Positions 1-5,611 of a DNA stretch of 12,011 nt are shown piece by piece. Position 1 is the stretch's first letter. Each line of letters opens with the position of its first letter. Position numbers and translations under genes: made by a program. Under the pieces are notes generated by a model. It searched no databases and was not told where the DNA came from. It worked only from the letters and a program-made list of their open reading frames with translations. The DNA comes from Chloroflexota bacterium (GTDB lineage: Bacteria > Chloroflexota > Anaerolineae > Ardenticatenales > Ardenticatenaceae), in contig DOUV01000997.1 of the NCBI GenBank assembly GCA_003520455.1, positions 1 to 12,011 on the forward strand, given 5' to 3'.

Positions 1-2
1 AC

Positions 3-269
3 GTGGTTGGCGATCTCGCGAATCAGCTTGCCCGGCGCCGCCGACGCCGGCACCGGGAGCACCTCAAGGCGCAGGTCAAACGACGCGACAGCTTTACGTG
101 CCAGCAGTGCGGCCGGCGCGGCGAGCCCCTGGAAGTTCACCACCGGATTCAACCTGAGACCGGGGGCCGCGACGAGGTGCCCAACCTGGTCACACTCTGC
201 CCGGATTGCCACGACCGCGCCCACGGCCGCCCGCCGCGACGGCAGCAGCCGCGGCTCGACCACTCCTGA
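3..269 (+). CDS. Small HNH-nuclease-like protein (possibly 5'-truncated)
   Basis: This encodes a zinc-ribbon HNH-type endonuclease domain, a fold that cuts DNA with a single metal ion. The visible 88 residues start with an Arg-rich stretch (residues 11-18). Then come a CxxC pair (C33, C36), the His-His of the betabeta-alpha-metal motif (H46, H47), Asn61, a second pair CPDC (C66, C69) and H70/H74. Pairs of cysteines flanking HH...N...H are the usual HNH layout. The frame is open to the window edge and begins with GTG at base 3, so the true start may lie outside. Free-standing HNH proteins of about this size are common in bacteria and their biological role is often unknown. No intron, phage or restriction partner is visible nearby. 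The domain call is firm; the cellular role is not known. Confidence 0.8.
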   Translation: MVGDLANQLARRRRRRHREHLKAQVKRRDSFTCQQCGRRGEPLEVHHRIQPETGGRDEVPNLVTLCPDCHDRAHGRPPRRQQPRLDHS

Positions 270-288
270 CCGGATCCGAGGAGCTTGC

Positions 289-687
289 ATGCCCACCAAC
301 GGCCACACCGTTCGCCTGAACGAGCTCAAACAGTTCGGGCCTCACCAACTCACCAACCTTGAAGTCTTCGACGCCGATGCCTTCCATGGCCGGCTGCTCT
401 GCTTCGAGCCGGGCCAGCGCGTGCCATTGCACAGCCATGAACATCTTATCGAGGTCTTCGACGTGGTTGAAGGCACCGGCACGTTCCATCTTCAAGGGAA
501 AGAAATCGCCGCCAGTCCCGGCACGACCATCTTCGTCCCGCCCAACACGATCCACGGCTTGAGCGCCGGGAGCGAGCGCTGGGTGCTCCGCGAGACCGTC
601 CACGAGCGGGTTTACGCCCGCCGGGCCCTCAAGTTGCTCTGGTTGGCCGTGCGGAAGCGGCTTCCCGGCGGCGAGCGCTACAGGTAA
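289..687 (+). CDS. Cupin-domain protein
   Basis: This is a 132-residue single-domain cupin, a small beta-barrel that usually holds a metal ion. The first cupin motif is seen as the stretch around PLHSHEH (residues 44-50) followed by a Glu and a Gly-containing turn (VVEGTGTF). The second is SPGTTIFVPPNTIHG, which supplies a further His. The histidines and glutamate are the expected metal ligands. The ATG at 289 is chosen because a GAGGAG element sits just upstream and the cupin fold starts soon after; the longer open frame upstream overlaps the HNH gene and looks non-coding. The C-terminus ends in a basic stretch (ARRALKLLWLAVRKR) that could be an amphipathic helix. Substrate or enzymatic activity cannot be inferred; sensor, isomerase and dioxygenase roles all occur in the superfamily. 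Confidence 0.85.
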   Translation: MPTNGHTVRLNELKQFGPHQLTNLEVFDADAFHGRLLCFEPGQRVPLHSHEHLIEVFDVVEGTGTFHLQGKEIAASPGTTIFVPPNTIHGLSAGSERWVLRETVHERVYARRALKLLWLAVRKRLPGGERYR

Positions 688-740
688 AATGACGCAGCCG
701 GAATTGCTGAACGCTGATTCCGCATTGCGCAGGCGTCATT
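688..740. repeat. Nested inverted repeat between cupin and membrane-protein genes
   Basis: Immediately after the cupin stop codon, AATGACGC (688-695) is matched perfectly by GCGTCATT (733-740). Inside it CGGAAT (699-704) pairs with ATTCCG (717-722). This gives an 8-bp outer and a 6-bp inner helix. No T-run follows, so it does not look like a classical rho-independent terminator. It could be a weak terminator, an mRNA-processing structure or a protein-binding site. Confidence 0.4.
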
Positions 741-754
741 CCGAAATCTGATCT

Positions 755-1174
755 ATGCCGCCACTCGCCCGTGCCTACATCAAGACAGGGATGCTGTTCT
801 TCGCCGCCAGCTTCGTGCTGGGTTCGCTCCTGTTGCTGAACGCAGCGGTAACGCTGCCGCCGCTGGTCGGCGCGCTGCAGCCGACCTACTTCCACTTGCT
901 GATGGTGGGCTGGGTGACCCAACTGATCTTCGGCGTCGTTTTCTGGATGTTCCCCAGGCTCAGTCGCGAGCAGCCGCGGGGGAGCGAGCGGCTCGGCTGG
1001 TTGACCTACTATAGTCTCAACGCCGGTCTGCTGCTGCGTCTGATCGCTGAGCCCTGGAACACGGTTGCACCGAATCCCATTATCGCCTGGCTGTTGCCGC
1101 TCTCGGCGCTGCTGCAACTGATCGCCGCTTGGGTGTTCGTCGCGAATACGTGGGGGCGGGTAAAAGGCAAGTGA
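755..1174 (+). CDS. Four-helix membrane protein, heme-copper oxidase subunit I-like
   Basis: This is a 139-residue integral membrane protein with four predicted helices at about residues 8-31, 43-66, 81-100 and 108-131. The second helix reads YFHLLMVGWVTQ followed by a Gly-rich run ending in FPR. This resembles the helix in short cytochrome-oxidase-subunit-I-like (NorB/CcoN-related) proteins whose usual form is HxHLxLLGW...G...P. One His of that motif is kept (five residues before the GW glycine), while the other position is Tyr. The protein is far shorter than a real oxidase subunit, so it is more likely a heme- or copper-linked accessory or sensor than an oxidase. It is followed 25 bases later by a paralogue of the same topology. 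No clear Shine-Dalgarno sequence precedes the ATG. The family link is by motif recall, so the function is tentative. Confidence 0.75.
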   Translation: MPPLARAYIKTGMLFFAASFVLGSLLLLNAAVTLPPLVGALQPTYFHLLMVGWVTQLIFGVVFWMFPRLSREQPRGSERLGWLTYYSLNAGLLLRLIAEPWNTVAPNPIIAWLLPLSALLQLIAAWVFVANTWGRVKGK

Positions 1175-1199
1175 GACGCCAGGCGGAGAACGAGTTGCT

Positions 1200-1646
1200 A
1201 TGCCGCTTGTGAGCCGTCTGATGATTCGCACGGCGCTGCTCTACCTGGCGCTCGGCTCCTTGTTCGGCGCTTTGATGCTGGGGAACAAGGGCGTCCCGAT
1301 CCACCCGATGCTCTGGGTGCTGCTTCCGAGCCACATCCAGCTCGTGCTGCTCGGCTGGATCGTGCAACTGGCGATGGGGGTCGGGGTCTGGATCCTGCCG
1401 CGCTTCGTGACCACGGCGGCACCGCGAGCGGCGGAACAGCTCGCCTGGAGCGCCTACGGCCTGCTCAACCTCGGTCTCTGGTTGGTCGTCGCCGGCTCCC
1501 TGTTACCGTTCTGGCTGAGTGCCAGTTGGCTGCGCTGGCTGAACGCGCTCGGCGGCCTGGCCGAACTGCTGGCCGCACTGGCCTTCCTCGGTCACGCCTG
1601 GCCGCGTATCAAACCATTCGCCGATGTCGCCGTGGGGGAAAGATGA
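1200..1646 (+). CDS. Four-helix membrane protein, paralogue of the preceding gene
   Basis: This 148-residue membrane protein has the same four-helix plan as its upstream neighbour, with matching landmarks: a start of the form MP-L-R, an N-terminal helix rich in Leu/Gly, then SHIQLVLLGWIVQL, a Gly-rich stretch and LPRF, and two more hydrophobic segments. It therefore looks like a tandem duplicate that has diverged. Relative to the HxHLxLLGW motif of oxidase-subunit-I-like proteins, it keeps the first His and has Gln at the second position, the reverse of the upstream copy. A purine-rich GGCGGAG element lies upstream of the ATG. Its stop codon overlaps the next start as ATGA, so translation is probably coupled to the DUF488 gene. 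The two paralogues may act together, but no electron-transfer partner is encoded here. Confidence 0.75.
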   Translation: MPLVSRLMIRTALLYLALGSLFGALMLGNKGVPIHPMLWVLLPSHIQLVLLGWIVQLAMGVGVWILPRFVTTAAPRAAEQLAWSAYGLLNLGLWLVVAGSLLPFWLSASWLRWLNALGGLAELLAALAFLGHAWPRIKPFADVAVGER

Positions 1647-1996
1647 GTATCGAACTCAAACGCGCCTACGCGCCGCCCGATCCGGGTGACGGCGCGCGCT
1701 TCCTGGTGGACCGCATCTGGCCGCGAGGGGTGAAGAAGGAGGACCTCGCCCTGGACGGCTGGCTGAAGGAGGTCGCGCCCGGCAACGAGTTGCGCCGCTG
1801 GTTCGGGCACGACCCCGAGAAGTGGGAAGAGTTCCGGAAGCGTTACAGGCGGGAGCTCGACGCCCTCGACCCGGCCGTGTTCGGGCCCCTCCTCGACGCC
1901 GCGCGAACCGGCACCCTGACCCTGATCTACGGCGCCAAAGACGAGGCCCACAACAACGCCGTCGTCCTGCGGGACTATCTCCAGGCGCGGCTCTAA
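1643..1996 (+). CDS. DUF488 / YeaO-family protein
   Basis: This 117-residue protein carries the hallmarks of DUF488 proteins of the YeaO type: an N-terminal beta strand, then RFLVDRIWPRGV (about residues 20-31), WLKEVAP, an RRWFGHDPEKW block, a helix with RYRREL, and a C-terminal LIYGAKDEAHNNAVVL. The length matches the family, which usually has 110-125 residues. The biochemical role of YeaO proteins is not established. The family has conserved Arg, Asp and Lys residues that suggest a ligand- or nucleic-acid-binding pocket. The ATG at 1643 is chosen because it overlaps the previous stop (ATGA), a GGGGGAAAG ribosome-binding site precedes it, and the family starts within a few residues of the first strand. 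The longer in-frame extension upstream is a shadow of the membrane-protein gene. Confidence 0.92.
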   Translation: MSIELKRAYAPPDPGDGARFLVDRIWPRGVKKEDLALDGWLKEVAPGNELRRWFGHDPEKWEEFRKRYRRELDALDPAVFGPLLDAARTGTLTLIYGAKDEAHNNAVVLRDYLQARL

Positions 1997-2001
1997 CCAC
2001 A

Positions 2002-2364
2002 ATGCCGACGGCCCGCACGCCCATCATCAACCTCGCGGAGCTCGAGCTTCGAGCAGGCCCCCTGTGGGCTTCTGAGGGTGAGGATCTTGACGCCAACCTT
2101 CTCTACTTCACGCCCGAGACGCCCATCGCCGCGCACGTCAATCACGAGGTGGACGTCGGCGGCGTCGTCCTCCAGGGAGCAGCCGACCTCACCATCGATG
2201 ATCAGCACCTGCGCGTGGCGCCCGGCAGCATCTTCTACATCCCCAAAGGCGCTCGCCGCAGCCTCACACCCCTCGATCCCTTCGTCTACGTCTACGTCTC
2301 CTGCCACAAGCGCCGGCGCGGCCTCTGGCCGGAAGAGAACTCCCATCCCGCTCCCCGACCCTGA
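2002..2364 (+). CDS. Second cupin-domain protein
   Basis: This is a 120-residue cupin starting five bases after the DUF488 stop, so it is probably translated by coupling; no separate Shine-Dalgarno sequence is evident. Cupin motif 1 is represented by the AAHVNHEVDVGGVVLQG region (two His and a Glu/Asp nearby) and motif 2 by APGSIFYIPKGARRSL. The second motif has Arg/Ser where a metal-binding His is usually found (compare NTIHG in the first cupin), so metal binding may be altered or lost. The C-terminus is Pro- and Arg-rich. It is not a close copy of the cupin at 289-687. The role is unknown. Two cupins bracket two membrane proteins and YeaO, which suggests a small-molecule or stress function, but nothing in the sequence identifies it. 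Confidence 0.82.
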   Translation: MPTARTPIINLAELELRAGPLWASEGEDLDANLLYFTPETPIAAHVNHEVDVGGVVLQGAADLTIDDQHLRVAPGSIFYIPKGARRSLTPLDPFVYVYVSCHKRRRGLWPEENSHPAPRP

Positions 2365-2754
2365 CGCCCATCCGAACAAAAACCGAAAATGTCGCCGTCA
2401 AAACAAAGAGCGCCGGGAGTGACCCGGCGCTCTGTTCGGGGGCAGTCATGTTTTTGCTTTGTTGCTGGTCCCGATGGGCGAACGTGGCCCCCTCCTGGCC
2501 CAGAGCGAGGTGGCGGTGGCGCTGCAAACAGGGAAACGCGATCCGGCGATGCGCTCCAGGGATGGTGGTACAGGAATACCCGCATATACGCCTGGTTTCT
2601 AGTGATCTTTGTCCGCATGAGAGAGGACGAATGTCATATTACTGCCCGGGCAGGCAGCCAGAGCGGCGCCTGGGGCCGAGGCGACGCCGCCTTGGGTACG
2701 TGGGAACGCAACACGTGCGGCAAACTGGCGAGCAGGTCGTCTTTCTGAGAGAGG
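2365..2754. other. 390-base stretch without a convincing gene
   Basis: Apart from the hairpin at 2407-2433 I see no gene here. The open frames on both strands have low-complexity or arginine/serine-rich translations, lack ribosome-binding sites and match no family I recognise. I saw no tRNA, array or long repeat. Confidence 0.5.
2407..2433. terminator. Perfect 11-bp hairpin, probable terminator
   Basis: AGAGCGCCGGG (2407-2417) and CCCGGCGCTCT (2423-2433) pair perfectly around a five-base loop. On the plus strand the stem is followed by TGTTCGGGG, which is not a good T-tract. On the minus strand it is followed by TTGTTTTGA, a better one. It can end the cupin/DUF488 operon from one side and minus-strand transcription (for example from the small gene at 2755-2961) from the other. 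Confidence 0.65.
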
Positions 2755-2961
2755 TTATGCCGTCAACGATTCACGACGCCGGGAATGGCGAGGTTCCGGC
2801 CTGGTGCGTTCCAGTACCTGCAGTTGCTCTTCGTTCTCTTCCAGCCAATGCAGAAGCGCCAATGCCTCGCGAGGTCTGAGCTCGATGTCGAACAAGTGGT
2901 CCCTGATGGTGACTCTTCCCGCAGCATTGTTCAGGTGCGCGGTTATATCGCCGCATCTCAT
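2755..2961 (-). CDS. Small hypothetical protein, 68 aa
   Basis: I do not recognise the family. The product is a small soluble protein. It has a short polar N-terminus, a beta-like segment (AGRVTIRDHLFDIEL), a predicted acidic amphipathic helix with REALALLHWLEENEEQLQVLE (about residues 31-51), and a basic Arg/Pro tail. The coding call rests on the strong RBS-like AGAGAGGAAG seven to eight bases ahead of the ATG and on the protein-like composition. Frames on the opposite strand give poorer translations. It stands alone between the cupin operon and the YceI gene, on the same strand as YceI but 331 bases downstream of it. It could be a small regulator or a chance ORF; I favour a real gene. Confidence 0.55.
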   Translation of the reverse strand: MRCGDITAHLNNAAGRVTIRDHLFDIELRPREALALLHWLEENEEQLQVLERTRPEPRHSRRRESLTA

Positions 2962-3292
2962 CGCTCACTTCCTCTCTCTGAAGCCTTGCTATTATAGACT
3001 GCCGCACGGATCCAAAAGTAACGTAGCCCACATCTCTCCCTCGTAATTCGTCTCCGGCGACCAACCCGCCGGCCGGGGGTGCCCATCGTCCGGTTCGAGC
3101 GCCGCGCCCGAAACCACTTCGCGCCCGCTCGGCCAGGTTTCAGATGAGTCCAACGGGGCAACGCCCCGGCGGACGAGGCCGAACATGTCAACCGAATGAT
3201 GGCTGAATATGAACCGGTCCTGTCTTTCACCTTGGAGATTCATCACCCGCGGCGTGTTCAGGCCCCTTGGGCTGATTGCAAAGGTACTGCGC
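2962..3292. other. 331-base intergenic stretch, one weak minus-strand ORF
   Basis: This lies between the 68-aa gene and the YceI stop codon. A minus-strand frame at 2992-3246 (84 codons, beginning Met-Met) has a plausible amino-acid mix but no clear ribosome-binding site and no family I know, so I do not call it a gene. A short hairpin, CGGGGC (3154-3159) with GCCCCG (3163-3168), is present. The AT-rich segment near 2980-3000 could hold the promoter of the 68-aa gene. Nothing else was recognised. Confidence 0.4.
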
Positions 3293-4021
3293 TCAGGACT
3301 CCCGGACGAGGCGGAAATCGAGCTCCAGCCGGATGGTCTCTTCTACGCTCAGCACGAGGGGCACTCTCGGTTGTCTCAAGTTGAAGTCGTCGAAGGTGAA
3401 GTCTGTCGACGCGCTGCCGGTGAGATCCTGGCCCTCGATGTGAGCCGTGACAGCCCACGTGGTGGGATGCGTGACCCCGTGCAGGGTCAAGTCACCCATG
3501 AGTTGAAAAGTCACGTCACCCGAGGTGGGGAGGGGGCTTGCGACTCCGCGGACCTCGGTCGGAACGAACTCGGCTGTGGGGAAGCGATCCGTCTCGAGCG
3601 TGTTGCGGTGGACATAGTTGTCGCGCCGCGATTCGTCGCTGGCCAGGGTTCGAAGGTCAACGACGAATCGCGACTGGTCGGGCACGATGATTCCGTCTGG
3701 CTCAAGGACGAGGGCGCCCGAAATCGCTTTCGTGATGCCGACGGCATCGCTTGGGAGCGAGAGGCGAGCGAGTTGCTCCCGCACTCTGTACCGCACCTCG
3801 CTCTCACTGGGGACCAGCACCAGCCGGAGGGTGCCGCTGACCGCCTGCGAATGGGACGCGGCCGAAGGCGCTATGGCGACGACCGGCGCTTGCGTTGGCT
3901 CCCTGTCGAGCGTCGATTGGCTCGTGGCAGACGCACACGCGACCAGGAGACCGGCGAGAAGAAGCGCGACGAAAACGAGGCAGACCCGAGCCAAGAATCG
4001 GTCGGCTGACTGCTCTGGCAT
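3293..4021 (-). CDS. YceI-family lipoprotein
   Basis: This encodes a 242-residue exported lipoprotein with a YceI domain, a lipocalin-like beta-barrel that in characterised members binds polyisoprenoid or other long hydrophobic ligands. Residues 1-28 form a signal peptide with a strongly hydrophobic core and a lipobox LVAC (Cys29). A Ser/Thr/Ala/Pro linker follows to about residue 60. The domain covers about 62-240 with typical landmarks: SGTLRL at the first strand, SGALVLEPDG, a strand with VVDLRTLASDESRRDNYVH (the RRD helix region), DRFPTAEF, and GDLTLHGVTHP. The ATG at 4021 is preferred over longer frames because GGAGGAAA lies just before it and the signal peptide begins there. It is transcribed away from the IclR gene. 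The ligand cannot be told from sequence. A soluble YceI is the usual form; here a lipid anchor replaces it. Confidence 0.92.
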   Translation of the reverse strand: MPEQSADRFLARVCLVFVALLLAGLLVACASATSQSTLDREPTQAPVVAIAPSAASHSQAVSGTLRLVLVPSESEVRYRVREQLARLSLPSDAVGITKAISGALVLEPDGIIVPDQSRFVVDLRTLASDESRRDNYVHRNTLETDRFPTAEFVPTEVRGVASPLPTSGDVTFQLMGDLTLHGVTHPTTWAVTAHIEGQDLTGSASTDFTFDDFNLRQPRVPLVLSVEETIRLELDFRLVRES

Positions 4022-4447
4022 GAGATTTCCTCCACCATCAGGATCTTCATACTTTGGAGTTGTGAGATCGGCGCTTGCACGGCCTGAGGCCACCCGGAGA
4101 TTTTATGACCGAGCCGGCTCCAGAGCCAGGTCGCGGAGTGGGCCACAGCACCCGGGTCCATCAACACGCCGGCCAGAGGATACCGGAAAGTTGTTCAGAA
4201 CTTGTGAAGAGATCGTTTGGAAACAATGGAAGTCTGCCGACCAGCAACAGCCGTTAAGATGGCCGGGAGAACCAACTCGAAACGGGCCCAACCGGGAGTC
4301 AAGGCGTGGCGGACCACCGATCGGGCAAATCCTCGATCATAACTTTCGGAAAGAATACCTTTTATCTCGTATTCGCTCGCCATGGACGGGCGGAAGTGCT
4401 CACTTTTCTTCAATATTGCCAGATTCACTAAGAATGATCGCAAGGGA

Positions 4448-4476
4448 TTGAAAATCGTCTCTGACTGTGCTATAAT
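4448..4476 (+). promoter_or_regulatory. Consensus sigma-70-type promoter of the IclR gene
   Basis: A TTGAAA -35 box (4448-4453) and a perfect TATAAT -10 box (4471-4476) are separated by exactly 17 bases. This is the best promoter match in the window, about 58 bases upstream of the IclR start codon. The expected transcription start is near 4483, inside the repeat that follows. Confidence 0.8.
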
Positions 4477-4503
4477 ACGGAACACTGTTCTACAATACGG
4501 GAC
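4471..4503 (+). promoter_or_regulatory. Putative IclR-type operator overlapping the -10 box and start site
   Basis: GAACA (4480-4484) and TGTTC (4486-4490) form a perfect inverted repeat around one base. In addition TATAATACGGAAC (4471-4483) is repeated as TACAATACGGGAC (4491-4503) at a 20-base period, two helical turns. Palindrome-plus-direct-repeat operators are known for IclR-family regulators such as PcaU and PobR. The position, on the transcription start, fits negative autoregulation. This is inferred from sequence alone. Confidence 0.6.
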
Positions 4504-4533
4504 GATCCTTCCTCCCCAAACCGATGACTCCGC

Positions 4534-5310
4534 ATGCCGGACAAACGAGGCGTCACAGTTCAATCCGTCGAGCGGGCCATTGCGATCCTCAATTCCTTCT
4601 CGGTGGATGAGCCGGAATTGGGTGTCGGGCAATTGAGCCGGCACCTTGGCCTTGCCAAGAGCACGGTGTTCCGCCTGCTCTCGGCTCTCGAAGCCGGCGG
4701 GCTGGTGGCCCAAAACCCCGAGTCCGGGCGGTATCGCCTCGGAGTCGGGCTCGTCGGCCTGGCCAGCAATGTAATCGCCTACGCTGACCTGCGGCGGGTT
4801 GGGCGCTTCCATCTGCAGTACCTCGCCAACACCCTCCAAGAGACAGTCAGCCTCAGCATCCTCGACGGCAGCGAGACCGTCAACGTGGAGCAGTTTGCAC
4901 CTCCTGGCCGGCTGGTCAGGGAAGTCGGCTGGGTCGGCCGCCGCATGCCGTCGCACACGGTTTCGGTCGGCAAGGCCATCCTCGCCTTCTTGCCCGAAGA
5001 AGAGCTGGCATGCCTGGACGGTCACCTCGAGGCGTTGACGCCTCACACCATCACCGACCCCCAGGCCTTCCGTGCCGAGTTGGCTGAGGTGCAAGAGCAG
5101 GGATACGCGACCGCGTTTGAGGAATTGGAGGAAGGGTTGCACGCCGTGGCGGCTCCAATCTACAACCACGAGGACCACGTCGTGGCTGCGGTCAGTGTGT
5201 CCGGCCCATCCTATCGCCTTACCCGGGAGCGCATCCGGGAAGTGGCGCCCCAGGTGGTGGATGCGGCCCTCCAGATCTCACGGGAGCTGGGATATCGATC
5301 TCGCGCCTGA
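4534..5310 (+). CDS. IclR-family transcriptional regulator
   Basis: This is a 258-residue DNA-binding regulator of the IclR family, full length for the family. The N-terminal winged helix-turn-helix spans about residues 8-70. Its opening VQSVERAIAIL is characteristic, LSRHLGLAKSTVFRLLSAL (34-52) is the helix-turn-helix, and the wing ends in GRYRLG. The C-terminal effector-binding domain (about 80-255) shows the typical QETVSLSILDG, HTVSVGKAILAFLP and VAAPIYNHEDHVVAAVSVSGP blocks. IclR proteins sense a small molecule and control catabolic or transport genes, usually adjacent ones. The likely targets are its own promoter and the downstream peptidase/importer genes. There is no clear Shine-Dalgarno sequence before the ATG, but homology begins within a few residues of it. 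The effector is unknown. Confidence 0.95.
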   Translation: MPDKRGVTVQSVERAIAILNSFSVDEPELGVGQLSRHLGLAKSTVFRLLSALEAGGLVAQNPESGRYRLGVGLVGLASNVIAYADLRRVGRFHLQYLANTLQETVSLSILDGSETVNVEQFAPPGRLVREVGWVGRRMPSHTVSVGKAILAFLPEEELACLDGHLEALTPHTITDPQAFRAELAEVQEQGYATAFEELEEGLHAVAAPIYNHEDHVVAAVSVSGPSYRLTRERIREVAPQVVDAALQISRELGYRSRA

Positions 5311-5611
5311 TTGCGCCGAAGCGATGGCAGTGATCGCAAGAACACTCGGATCTCACAGATCGAGGCAGCCGGTGCGACTTCGCCTTCACCACGCAAACCG
5401 CTGACGTCAACAGAGTGCGCCGAAGCACCGGCGCCTGGCACAGCCGCGCCATGTGTCCGGGTGTCAGTACCCATGTCGCTGCTCTCCTCCAGTGCTAAGG
5501 CGGCCTCTTCCGGCGTTCGACCTCGGCTGCGCCACCGGGTCCGCGCGAGACGAGCAGCCAGAATTAGTGACCCCTTCCGATCAATCCACCCTCCAGGAGG
5601 AGCATACCGAC
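5311..5611. other. 301-base spacer between regulator and peptidase genes
   Basis: I see no convincing gene. The frame of the peptidase is open back to 5453, but its upstream part is Cys/Pro/Arg-rich and unlike the family. Noted here are a half-site GAACACT (5339-5345) identical to the left part of the IclR-gene operator, a weak bulged hairpin CTCGGATCT/AGATCGAG (5345-5364), and an 11-base direct repeat TGCGCCGAAGC (5312-5322 and 5416-5426). A promoter for the transport operon may lie here, but no strong -35/-10 pair stands out. Confidence 0.45.

Larger units (their letters stand above)
4022..4533. other. Divergent intergenic region between YceI and IclR genes
   Basis: This 512-base spacer separates two outward-facing genes. 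Its right part (about 4330-4500) is visibly richer in A and T than the flanking coding DNA and holds the promoter and operator described separately. A small palindrome GTTC-A-GAAC at 4193-4201 shares half-sites with that operator. A minus-strand promoter for yceI is expected near 4045-4080, but I see only a weak TATGAA-like -10. No open frame here is convincing. Confidence 0.5.

Noticed and set aside
3..269. HNH protein as part of a group I/II intron or homing element
   Set aside because: No intron structure, reverse transcriptase or split host gene is visible in the window, and the neighbouring genes are intact.
2992..3246. 84-codon minus-strand frame downstream of the YceI gene
   Set aside because: The amino-acid mix is plausible, but there is no ribosome-binding site, no recognisable family, and overlapping frames on the same stretch look equally open.
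4195..5178. 327-codon minus-strand open frame opposite the IclR gene
   Set aside because: It lies antisense to a clear IclR gene. Its translation matches no family and it has no ribosome-binding site. Long antisense frames are expected in GC-rich coding DNA.
5402..5409. TGACGTCA palindrome in the spacer before the peptidase gene
   Set aside because: An eight-base palindrome is readily explained by chance, and no partner sites or known bacterial regulator support it.
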